NCBI GenBank assembly: GCA_038025085.1
Contig: CM076140.1
Coordinates: forward strand, 38,315,501-38,379,500
Reading direction: 5' to 3'
DNA length: 64,000 nucleotides
DNA from: Tetragonia tetragonoides
Taxonomy: Eukaryota > Streptophyta > Magnoliopsida > Caryophyllales > Aizoaceae
Of this stretch, positions 11,005-20,935 are shown in pieces (position 1 is the first letter of the stretch; the number at the start of each line of letters is the position of its first letter). Below the pieces are notes generated by a model. That model was not told where the DNA came from, ran no database searches, and saw nothing but the letters and a program-made list of their open reading frames with translations. Both the position numbers and the translations under genes were made by a program.

Positions 11005-12039
11005 TGTAAGAACCCTCGCCTTTCGGCGCTAATTGAAATATTTAGTTGGAATTAATGGTTCTTAAATAATACGCCATATGTAACATGATTAATTGTGCTA
11101 GGGGAAATAATAAGCAAATAGTGAAGTCGCCACCAATTTTTAAGATAACAATTGGAAACCATCAAAAGTGCACCAAATTCCTATTGAGAATCGACTCATA
11201 CCCAAAAGGGGCCAAAGATTGAGTTCGGGGGTGTGGGTACGAAAAAGATAAAATGAGTCCTATCTAAATCGCCCGAATTAATGGCCTCTACTAATCTTAT
11301 CCATGTTGATTCATAATTCACATTAACGACCCCTGGAGCGCCGCTGGAGGCTCAGCAGCCTCGATAATGCCGCATGGGTCTGGCGGCTGCCGCCAGAGCT
11401 CCAGCGGCTGGGCCGCTGGGACCGGCGGCGGGAAAATTGGCCGCCGCTGCAACGAAAATGCCGTTGGAGAGCTCGTTTGAGCTCGGATTGGCCTGAGTCT
11501 TGGTGCGTTGGATTCCTTATTCAAAGAGCTTTGTTTTTACATTTTGTGGGCTCATATAACATAAGTATCCTATGATTTATGGCCCAAACACTAGAGAGGT
11601 GTCTGTTTCAGCGCATTCATCAATGATTCGATCATATCTTTTTCATTTCTAATGGGATTTTGGCCCACAATACATAATTGGAAAGCTAATTCAAAGAGGA
11701 ATACAAACCTAGTTGGCTAGTAATCTAATTAATCCTTTCATGGCTAAAAATCAGTCTTGAACCGTGATATACGGGTATGAGAACATCGTTTTTAGCCCAT
11801 AACTTCATTAAATCACAACTTTTGACTCCGGTGTCCGTTTGGGACAAATGAGATGGCGTTGGAAAGCTTATGTAAATGGCTATTTGTGGGTATGAAAAAT
11901 TGTGAGATCCTGAGTGAGGATGAATAAAGGATTTCAAGTGAGTATAAATACGTCGAGTATTGACATTCGTTTCTTTAAAATGATTATAGGTTATCATCAT
12001 TGGGCGCTATGCCAGGGGGGACACATTTGGGTGTCTACA
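11005..12039 (-). repeat. 3' LTR of element A (internally deleted copy)
   Basis: It starts TGTAAGAACCCTCGCC and ends GGTGTCTACA, so both TG and CA termini are present. It is 1035 bp against about 1838 bp for its partner. Alignment breaks at about 11324, where a segment matching roughly 26773-27620 of the other copy is absent, near a short AACG match. A GC-rich stretch at 11330-11460 is shared with the other copy. On the plus strand, 12040-12058 (GAAGCCCCCACTTT) is the complement of a polypurine tract. Confidence 0.85.
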
Positions 12040-12054
12040 GAAGCCCCCACTTTG
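12040..12054 (-). promoter_or_regulatory. polypurine tract of element A
   Basis: On the minus strand the sequence AAAGTGGGGGCTTC lies immediately before the 3' LTR. This is the expected position of the plus-strand primer for reverse transcription. Confidence 0.65.
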
Positions 12055-12111
12055 GCCGAGCTTTGGAAAATCGACGGTCAAAGTATTTGCCAAAAATGCC
12101 TGTAATGCTTT

Positions 12112-12858
12112 TGTAGACAACAAAATTAATGCGTAGGCAAAAATTAGTTGAACAAATATAATTGTATTGATTTGAATGTATGAATTACAATCTCTATATT
12201 TTCTATCTGTTACAATGAAAAAATAAATAAATCCTCTGATTCTTTCTCCAAGTTGACTATGAGTCGAGGGTCGAATGACTTGATCTCGAGCAAAGTAGTG
12301 ACGTATCCTACAAAAGTTGCGGCGAACATGTAGATTCGGATTCGAGGGCCTAGGCTTAATCTCGAATGGAAGGTGTGTGATGTCAATGCGTCTTTGATGA
12401 CTTGGAATTCTTTGAAGTTGTGCTCACAGTTCTTCAATTTGATTGTTCTTGATCGAGGGTCTTTGATGACTTGAATCTCGATCAAGGTTGCAAAGGCGGT
12501 GGAGAAAATGCTCTGGCAGAGCTTTCTGCTTGTATATAATTTCCAACCTCTGGAATGAAGTGAGACTTCGGTATTTATAGAGAGGAACATGGAGCTCCGA
12601 TCCCCTAATGGGCTTGGTAGTCATGGTCTGGCCCAATTTCTTGACTTGGTAGTCTTTTCTTGTGGGTTTGACCGATTTAACTGTTTATTTGACCCAATAG
12701 GTGTTGGTTGGCCCAATGGTTAAATATAAGCCCATTCTAATGGATTTTGGCCCATATTAATTTTCGGGGTTAATTAATTAAATTAAGCTAAATATATTTT
12801 AACCCAAAATAATTAATTAAATTCAATAAAGGCACTTAATAAATTTTTAGTGCCTGCA
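12112..12858 (-). repeat. 3' LTR of element B
   Basis: It starts TGTAGACAACAAAATTAATG and ends AGTGCCTGCA. It is the same length (747 bp) as 20184-20930 and matches it along its whole length with scattered substitutions. The divergence between the pair would date the insertion. Confidence 0.92.
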
Positions 12859-12872
12859 AATTGCCCCCTCGA
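12859..12872 (-). promoter_or_regulatory. polypurine tract of element B
   Basis: On the minus strand GAGGGGGCAATT abuts the 3' LTR, the expected plus-strand priming site. Confidence 0.65.
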
Positions 12873-13419
12873 GACCGAGTCACGTACACGACATCGCGTT
12901 TAATCGTGACGGGGTGTCGAACTGGACTTGACATATCAGTCTACCATATAGTTGACTCTATTCTAAGGGAGCACGGGTATATTTAGATTCAAGGGTTTGG
13001 AAGCGTTTTCTTGAATCTAGCAGAACGAGGGTCTTGTCGACTTGTTCCCGAACTGCGGACCTACTATTTTGTGGTAGGGAGGTGACGGGGCCTTTGATGT
13101 GTGGCTTGTTCAATCGAGTCTGACGGGGCATTTGATGCTTGTTCCGTCTCGCCTCGTCAATGACAACATGGTGTCATCAATTTATTGAACTTTTAACTTA
13201 GCAGGTAGACTAACTAATTTGTAGCGTGTAACAAACACCTTTAGTCGTCACCTTGTCAAAATTTGACTTGACCTTCCCATGGCAAGCACAGGTCAAATAT
13301 GTCTTGAATAATGTGACCCAGGTCGAGTAACGACTGGATAGGGTTACTCTTATATTTTTAACATCGAGGTACCAATTTTGTTGGACCCAAAAGGATGACA
13401 ATGTGTCAACACACGGTTT

Positions 13420-13457
<38 letters not shown>
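13420..13457. repeat. poly(T) tract
   Basis: A run of about 37 Ts lies in the noncoding part of element B, about 60 bp from the nested solo LTR. It might be the A-tail of a lost minus-strand retroposon, but no such body is recognisable. Confidence 0.6.
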
Positions 13458-13459
<2 letters not shown>

Positions 13460-13517
13460 GTAACTAGCTTCCTTGGTTGCCAAGTAGTTGTCTCACTAGC
13501 GTTAAGTTACCCAAGTC

Positions 13518-15670
13518 TGTAACACCCCGGATTTTGGACCAAATAAAAACTTTCATAAATAGGTGATATTTACAACAGTGGAAGACTTATATACAAAATC
13601 CCGGGCGTTATCGCCGCACTCATTCCAATGAATGAGCGCACGGCTAAACGGTAACAACTATTAACCACTCGATGGTACAACAATTGACTAATCAATACAA
13701 CTGATGAATAGAAAGGACATGAAACTGACTTCTTGAATACTCTATTCGGTCGCCAAACTTGATCTTCCATCATAACCTATAAGACCATCCTTGATCTACT
13801 CCCACATTATAGTTAAGCCTTAATGGTTCATCGTAGGCCCACCACAAGTAAATGGACAACACACACACATAGAAAAGAAAAGCAACTAGTCAGCAAAGCT
13901 GAGTAACCCGACATATCATTAAATAGTAGACATGAATCAATATATATAAATGATGAGTTATGCATAAGATGTAAATTAACTCAGGTCTTTTGAGACCTTA
14001 ACACCAATAACCCAAATAAGGAGATAACTATAATCTCTAGAGTGTGATCCCATAAGTTTCAATCACTAAACTCAATCCCAACAAATATTCCAATGCTCTC
14101 AATCGAAGACTCATAGCCTCGGCTATGCGGCAACGTGGACCTATAAAATCAAATACAACCAATCCAGGCTTGCATTTGCGTACAGTTTGCATGCATAGAA
14201 AGTCCGCTATAAGGAACAACGCATTTAAAATAGGACAAATGTGATTAGGTGTCACGTTACTTATCAACATGCCAAGACATAAGTGATCGACCCTATCGAG
14301 CCTTAAACCAAAATAGGTAAATACCAATCCATATTCAATTCCATTTTGATATGACCTTTCATAAATCGCAATCATTAGAAACTCACCCATTCTGGGTTAG
14401 AACGAAAATATCATCAATATGGCACGATTTCCCAAAAGTAATGTCACATGCTCAGTCGTGACGATATCTAACTTATACGCTAGAAATCACCTCAAATAAT
14501 TATAAGAACACACCTTTATTCAATAATAAGCTCTTTATCAAATTCCAAAATCAACTTCCTTTGATACCAACCTAGTCACCAAATTAACATTAAGGAGTAT
14601 ATCTACTCACTAACATGCTCACATAATTAGGAACACAAACATTAATGTAGTTTCAACCAATGATGTCAACCTTTCAAGTCATAGCATAATTGAAATTATA
14701 TAACGACATCCATATTTACACATGTCCAATCAATAATAATGAGGTTACACATAAATATTCAAATAGATATTTCAATAATAAAAACACACATAAATGAAAG
14801 GCAATAAAGGTTACCTCTCAATCAAAAGGTCAACGGCATAGCGATCACGAGTCGGTTCCTTAATTTAAATGAGTAAAAATCGATCACTTGCGAAATTGGA
14901 AATCCAAATGAACTCCAAATTTATATCTGATAATTGTTTTAAATTCCTTGAATTTTTCCAGTCGAAATAGGCTTTTGAATTTTGATAAACGGATTAGTAA
15001 ATAATTTTAAACAAATAAAACAAGAAATACAATAAGCTGAAAATCGAAATTAAATCTGAAATAAATTCCAAAAACCGAAATTTCGATAACTCACTTCCCT
15101 CCAACACGACTCAGCCACAACCACCCATCAATGGGGGTCCATGGCTGCATCATCACCACCCCAACCACCTCATGGATTTGGCACGCCGTGGTGGTCATGG
15201 TGGTGGCAGTGGTGGTGCAGACAAGAGGATAGAGAAAGAGAGAAAATGAGAGAGAAAGAGAAAGTGAGAAATGAGGAGAGAGAAGAAGATGAGTGGGGTC
15301 TGAACCTTCATTCTTTCACTCATATTTATAGACCCATTTGGTCCACTTTGTCAACTCCCCAATTAACTCCTTCATTAGCTCCTTCATTAACTTACTAATA
15401 AATGCAATGAAATCAATTTGCATTATTCCCTCCATTTTTCAAATCAGATTTTTGACTTCAAAATCTCCCACCAAAATTTCAAAATAATTCAAATGAAAAT
15501 TTCCCTCCAATATTTGAATTAATTAAAATCTATAATATTTATTATTATGATTTTAATATTACTTATGGAAAATAGCCATCCGTAATTATTAATTCAAATA
15601 ATTGTAAAATAATTACGATTAATTTTCCGAAAATCCATTTAATAAATAAAGAAAATATCGGGGTATCACA
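13518..15670 (-). mobile_element. solo LTR (2.15 kb) nested in element B
   Basis: It begins TGTAACACCCCGGAT and ends ATCGGGGTATCACA. Its two termini form near-inverted repeats with TG...CA ends. The exact 5-bp duplication AAGTC lies on both sides (13513-13517 and 15671-15675). No coding region is seen inside: the open frames near 14037 and 15141 are unsupported. Ends of this kind are common on long gypsy LTRs, usually read TGTGATACCCC...GTGTTACA, which would place it on the minus strand. A single LTR with an intact duplication is the product of LTR-LTR recombination. Confidence 0.85.
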
Positions 15671-15675
15671 AAGTC

Positions 15676-16819
15676 GAACGTTAACTTGATTGGATAACCG
15701 TTGCAATGATAATAATAATTTAATCTTGGGTTTTTGTTTTTTTTTTTAATCCCAATATTAAATTAAAATGACTACTCAGCTTTTGGAAACTGAGACGCTT
15801 GACGTTGAGTCCATATGAATTTTGGTGAATCTGGGAGATAGTTTTATTTGGACCCGAACCTGGTTTCGAAATCCTACTGAAACAAGAAGACAATAACCTA
15901 TATAAAGGGATGGAAGCTGTTATTTTGGCCTCTTTGGTCTGCTGTGAAACTCTAGTTTGGACGTGCCGTGCCGTTCTCCCATTACTCTAGTTCTCGCCAC
16001 AAAAGACGAAGGAACTTGTGGACTTCATCTTATTTGTTTGACCTGCAACTTATCTTGTTAATGGTTGCTTTTGATCACAAATAATATGCTTTGTCTTTTT
16101 CTATGCAGATATCAACATACGTGAAAGAAATCAGTTCTAGGAATCTTGCCTCTTGGACATGAAAAGTGCCTCCAAAGGCAACTTGCCGTGACAATCCCAA
16201 AGATAAGCAAGACCTCCCCCCCTTTTTTTCTCTCTTTTTTTTTTATTGGGTCTTCATCGTACCTTGATTTTTTGATTGGTAACGATTTACCAAAACAAGG
16301 CAATTTTGTAGTTCTTTTTTTACTGCCACATGCATATATGACAAATCGCTTTGCAATGGCTATCATGAACATGATCTGTATTAGGGACCAGCAAAGAAGC
16401 ATATTAACTCAGCAAAGAAGCATTAATGTTTTGTTGCCTTGTAAGTTGTATCAGTTTTACTTGGTCTTGATCAATCAGGTCAAGTTGTGACATCTTCTTT
16501 TCGTTTTGTGACTTATTTGCGTCATCAAAAATATATATACACCATCTGTGTGGTGACCTTTAGTTTCTTCTGCAATATATGTCGGCTCTAACCCTTTTTT
16601 TTTAATTTGCTTTGGCACTGTAGTGTGACAATTGTCTCTGTAGATCCACAATCGTAAACTGAAATGTAACAAATTGCTTTTGTAGTCTCGTACCAAAACA
16701 AGGTGAAGTCTTTTGCGATACTTGATGTGCTCTTCTTATCTGTATTGGTATGCCTTGGATTTGTTTTTTGCAGGGTCTCATGTACCACTATTTAAAGGGC
16801 ATGACATATTACATAGGCT
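15676..16819 (+). other. unassigned part of element B, possibly captured host sequence
   Basis: This stretch belongs to B but does not look like retrotransposon sequence. It has a TATA-like CTATATAAAGG at about 15900, then a leader-like stretch. A CTTTTTCTATGCAG sequence near 16108 looks like a plant intron acceptor. No protein match can be recognised and the open frames here are low-complexity. A transduced promoter and exon fragment is one reading; chance is another. Confidence 0.3.
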
Positions 16820-17480
16820 CATCTCGGTTTTATGAACTCATGTGATATAACTGTTAGAGGCCATCTTGAGTACACATCTCCATGCGTCGTATCCTATGTA
16901 TTTGAAGAGCAAGACATAGTACATAGGATCATCTTGGTTTGGTGAACTCATGCGATGTAACTGTTAGAGGCCATCTCGGGTTCACATCTCCACGCGTTGT
17001 ACCCTATGTACTTGAAGGAACAAGGTTCGCCGCCGTACTCTAAGTCATCTCGGATTTGTGAACTCATGCGTTGTAACCGTTAGAGGCCATCTCGGGTTCG
17101 CATCTCCATGCGTTGTACGTATTAGGTACTAGACGGAACAATGCTTGACGCCGTACTCTAAGTCATCTCGGATTTGTGAAATCATGCGTTGTAACCGTTT
17201 GAGGCCATCTCGGGTTCACATCTCCATGCGTTGTACTTAAGTACTAGACGGAACAATGTTTAACGCCGTACTCTAAGTCATCTTGGATTTGCAAACTCAT
17301 GCGTTGTAACCGTTTGAGGCAATCTCGGGTTCACATCTCCGTGCGTTGTACTTAGGTACTAGACGGAACAATGTTTGACGCCGTACTCTAAGTCATCTCG
17401 GATTTGTGAATTCATGCGTTGTAATCGTTTGAGGCCATCTTGGGTTCACATCTCCATGCGTTGTACTTAGGTACCAGAAG
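16820..17480. repeat. ~115-bp tandem repeat, six copies
   Basis: Units headed CATCTCGG or CATCTTGG begin at 16820, 16930, 17046, 17164, 17279 and 17394 (periods 110-118). Each contains the motifs ACTCATGCGTTGTAAC, GAGGCCATCTCGGGTTC and, in the later copies, GACGCCGTACTCTAAGT. The first two copies are the most diverged. The array is noncoding and lies in element B. Confidence 0.9.
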
Positions 17481-18184
17481 AAATAGAACCAAAGTGGCAA
17501 ATGGGCTCACATACACATACACTCTTGGAGTCACGGGGCGCTCGTCAAAAACTCCAACTGTGCAACTTGTTATTGCGTTATGAAGGAATCATTGTGCGCT
17601 GACACATACACTTGTTTAATGGTTTGTTTGACTGTACTTGGTTATTTATTTTTTCTAAGTTGCCTACGTACTTATAGGAGCATGCAATCACTCTATAAGA
17701 TCAAGTCATCACGTAGTTCAAATGTTTTCGTTTTTGTTTTGCCGTGCATAGTTTATACTCTTCTGGGCTCGGAATAACTTTTCCTTTTTTTTTTTTTTTT
17801 TGATGTGCAATTTTAGCTCTTGCTTAGGAGTAACCATTGTATCAACAATTTGGTAGGCTAGTGTGTGAGAGCTTTCTCCAGACCTTGATGATTTAGTTTT
17901 TCTTTAAAGTACACTTGGTGCTTGCAAGCTTTCTCCAAATTTTAATACTTTAAACTAATTCATGTGCAGTTTAAACTCTTGTTTAGGAACATTGCAGATG
18001 TGGACTTCAAAGTTAGCAACGCTTCAAGAATTTGTCGCTGATAAAGTTTACTCGAAGTCGTTCACCGTCAACAACATTCTTGGTTTCATTTGTGTAGACA
18101 CTCTGAATAACGAATGTGCTAAAATGTGCGAGAGTTGAATTGAAGACATGGTGATTGCAAGGTTTACCTACATCTCTTGAGACT
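17481..18184. other. spacer between the two minisatellites of element B
   Basis: Noncoding, with a poly(T) run at 17787-17802 and one stray copy of the downstream minisatellite motif (ACTTGGTGCTTGCAAGC) at about 17913. No gene is supported. Confidence 0.5.
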
Positions 18185-18625
18185 TTGAGATAAACTTGGT
18201 GCTTGACAGCTTTCTCCTAGTTTTGATGGTTGATGCTTTGAGGTAGACTTGGTGCTTGACAGCTTTCTCCAAGTCTTGATATGTGAAGTGTTTCGGTAGA
18301 CTTGATGCTTGTGAACGTTCTCCAAATCATGATACATGATGTATTGGGTAGACTTGGTGCTTGTGAGCGTTCTCCAAGTCTTGAGGATTTGAGTTGAACT
18401 TGGTGCTTAGTAGCTTTCTCCAAGTGAATTTCTGAGAGAACTTGGTGCGTGGGAGCTTTCTCCAAGTTTTAAAGCTTGATGTTAGACTTGGTGCTTGATA
18501 GCTTTCTCCAAATCTTGATGCATGAAGTTTTGAGACGTTTGGTGCTTAGGAGCGTTCTCCATGTCTCAATGTTTGAAGTGTTGGGGTAGACTTGGTGCTT
18601 GTGAGCATTCTCCAAGTCTTGCCCC
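18185..18625. repeat. ~52-bp minisatellite (about nine copies)
   Basis: The core GACTTGGTGCTTG...GCTTTCTCCAAGT recurs at about 18192, 18245, 18297, 18350, 18396, 18440, 18484, 18535 and 18590, mostly 46-57 bp apart. Arms AGACTTGG and CCAAGTCT of each unit are inverted, so each copy can fold. It starts about 75 bases past the end of the gag frame in element B. Confidence 0.88.
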
Positions 18626-18702
18626 CAAGGTTCTTGCCTTGCCCCCAGAGATGCTTGATTTTTCCTTAGTAGAGGGAGGAGGATGAGGGTTGGTGAACTC
18701 CT

Positions 18703-19677
18703 TCATGACGATCGTGACTCAGACGAAGACGTCTCTGTAGAATCACTATCTTCATCTTCTTCGTCTTGAGAAGAATAGCTTTCGCGGTTGACGATGATAG
18801 GCTGCACGTCCTCAAAGTCATCATTTTCATTTGAAGAAGTATAACCTCCATGGTTAGCGATTGTGAGCTCCATATCGTGAGCTTTTGTTGCCAACTCTTG
18901 AAAGGTTCGTGGCTTTATCCCTTGAAGTATGTAGACCAAATTCCATTGCGTGCCTTGGATGCACATTTCGACCGCAGAGGTCTCAGTGATACGATCCTTA
19001 CACTCAAGGCATAGAGCACGCCAACGGTCTATGTAGTCAACGACGAGTTCATCCTTGCCTTGCGTAGTGTTAGTCAACTCAGTCATGCTAACGACACTTC
19101 TTGTATTGTAGAAGTGATTTAGGAACTCTCCTTCCATTTGTTTCCAACTGTCGATGGATTCCGCAGTCACATCCGTGTACCAGTCAAACGTTGCCCCTTT
19201 GAGTGAGAGAACAAACTGCTTCACCAAATGGTCGCCATCAGTCCCGGCGTTGCTGCAAGTCTCTACGAAGTGAGCGACATGTTGCTTAGGATTGCCATTT
19301 CCATCAAACTGTTGAAATTTGAGAGGTTGATAACCAGCAGGCATTGCCAACATGTCAATCCTCTTGCTGTATGGTTTAGTGTAGAGGCATATTCACTATG
19401 AGTCGTTACCAAGCTGAGTCTTAACAGCGCTTGCTATCATGTCATTGATTTGTTCAACGGTAAGAGAGCAGGTGTAAGACTCGTGGTTGTTGCCGTGTCC
19501 ATCACTTTTAGAAGACTCGCCCATATTTTTCTTACCCAATTTCTTTGTTAAGGAAGCAATATGTTTGTTTTGACGCTTGATTTGAGCGTCCTTCTCCTCG
19601 CTATCCTTAGAGAGTTTGTCAAGGAGTTGTCTCATACTTTCCAGTTGCTCCTCTACAGTCTTAACTTCTGTAGCCAT
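18703..19677 (-). pseudogene. gag of element B, interrupted by tandem stops
   Basis: Gag is the capsid/RNA-packaging protein of the particle. The frame opens at MATEVKTVEEQ (19677) with a coiled-coil-like stretch, and runs to codons TAG TGA at 19396-19401. It continues in the same frame from about 19353 to 18703. The second part has the retrotransposon gag core (FDGNGNPKQHVAHFVETC, then WYTDVTAESIDSW and FYNTRSVVSMTEL) and an acidic, serine-rich end. It stops before any zinc knuckle or protease. The conserved frame on both sides of the double stop suggests recent death. Confidence 0.88.
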
Positions 19678-20160
19678 AACATAGACGACAACTGATCACA
19701 AGGGCTCAACAACTTGTTGGAGTGCGGTGGCTTCGTGTGATGAAGGTGTGGAGCAATCTGTGTTGATACAAATATCCTCCACATGGGCAACGATTGGAGC
19801 GTTAGGTTGATGTGAGTGAGGATATTCTCGACTATATCTTTTGTACCTTGCTCCCATGTTGGTGAAGCGGTCACTTGTTTTATTTCACCTGAACGCTTAA
19901 CGCCGAACACAAGTGATTCACAAGACCCTTTACGAGCTAACGAAGGTGATTGAATAGTAATAATGCTAGCAACTTTTGTCATGTTCCTGTCAACTATACC
20001 GGGTTGATTGTTGGGTGCAACAACATCACTTGTGGATTGTCGAGTTGTTGATCCAAATAATCTGTGTGGATGCGGAGAGACGTTTCTTCGTGACATCATG
20101 TCAGCTACAGCAGCGTAGTTGATGTGGTTTATTGAGAAGACAGAGATGAGAGGCAGAAAG
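19678..20160 (-). other. leader of element B
   Basis: About 480 bases lie between the primer-binding site and gag. There is no convincing product: a 213-codon open frame crosses LTR, primer site and leader and is probably chance. Confidence 0.5.
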
Positions 20161-20178
20161 GTCCCACCGGGTGTGCCA
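20161..20178 (-). promoter_or_regulatory. primer-binding site of element B
   Basis: On the minus strand TGGCACACCCGGTGGGAC starts five bases after the 5' LTR. It begins with TGG, complementary to the CCA end of a tRNA. The tRNA species was not determined. Confidence 0.75.
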
Positions 20179-20183
20179 AAATT

Positions 20184-20930
20184 TGTAGACAACAAAATTA
20201 ATGCGTAGGCAAAAATTAGTTGAACAAATATAATTGTATTGATTTGAATGTATGGGTTACAATATCTATATTTTCTATCTGTTACAATGAACAAATAAAT
20301 AAATCCTCTGATTCTGTCTCCACATTGACTTTGAGTTGAGGGTCGAATGACTTGATCTCAACTAAAGTAGTGATGTATCCTACAAAAATTGCGGCGAACA
20401 CGTAGATCCGGATTCGAGGGCCTAGGCTTAATCTCGAATGGAAGGTGTGTGATGTCAATGCGCATTTGATGACTTGAAAGTCTTTGAGGTTGTGCTCACA
20501 GTTCTTCAATTTGATTGTTCTTGATCGAGGGTCTTTGATGACTTGAATCTCGATCAAGGTTACAAAGGCGGTGGAGGAAGTGCTCTGGCAGAGCTTTCTG
20601 CATGTAGATAATTTCCAAGCTCTGGAATGAAGTGAGACGTCGGTATTTATAGAGAGGAACAGGGAGCTCTGATCCCCTAACGGGCTTGGTAGTCATGGAC
20701 TGACCCAATTTCTTGACTTGGTAGTCTTTTCTTGTGGGTTTGGCCGATTTAACTGTTTATTTACCCCAATAGGTGTGGGTTGGCCCAATGGTTAAATATA
20801 AGCCCATTTTGATGGCTTTTGTCCCATATTAATTTTTGGGGTTAATTAATTAAATTAAGCTAAATATATTTTAACCCAAAATAATTAATTAAATTCAATT
20901 AAGGCACCTAATAAATGTTTAGTGCCTACA
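20184..20930 (-). repeat. 5' LTR of element B
   Basis: It begins TGTAGACAAC and ends AGTGCCTACA on the plus strand, 747 bp. It pairs with 12112-12858 and is followed by the duplication GCTTT. Confidence 0.92.
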
Positions 20931-20935
20931 GCTTT

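Larger units (their letters stand above)
12112..20930 (-). mobile_element. gypsy-type retrotransposon B, gag-only, nested in A
   Basis: An 8819-bp element with two 747-bp LTRs, flanked by the 5-bp duplication GCTTT (12107-12111 and 20931-20935). Minus-strand order: 5' LTR 20184-20930, primer site 20161-20178, gag 19677-18703, two minisatellites, noncoding sequence with a nested solo LTR, polypurine tract, 3' LTR. No pol domain was found in 12859-18700, so it must have been moved by another element's enzymes. Confidence 0.92.

Noticed and set aside
15141..15398. 85-residue Trp/Glu-rich frame in the solo LTR
   Set aside because: Low complexity, no domain, and inside an LTR with clear ends and a target duplication.
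13518..15670. A complete small retrotransposon rather than a solo LTR
   Set aside because: No second LTR, primer site or coding region was found inside; its ends and duplication fit one LTR.
16820..17480. CRISPR-like array
   Set aside because: The repeats are direct tandem copies with no unique spacers, and the sequence is plant nuclear. The same applies to the arrays at 18185 and 21311.
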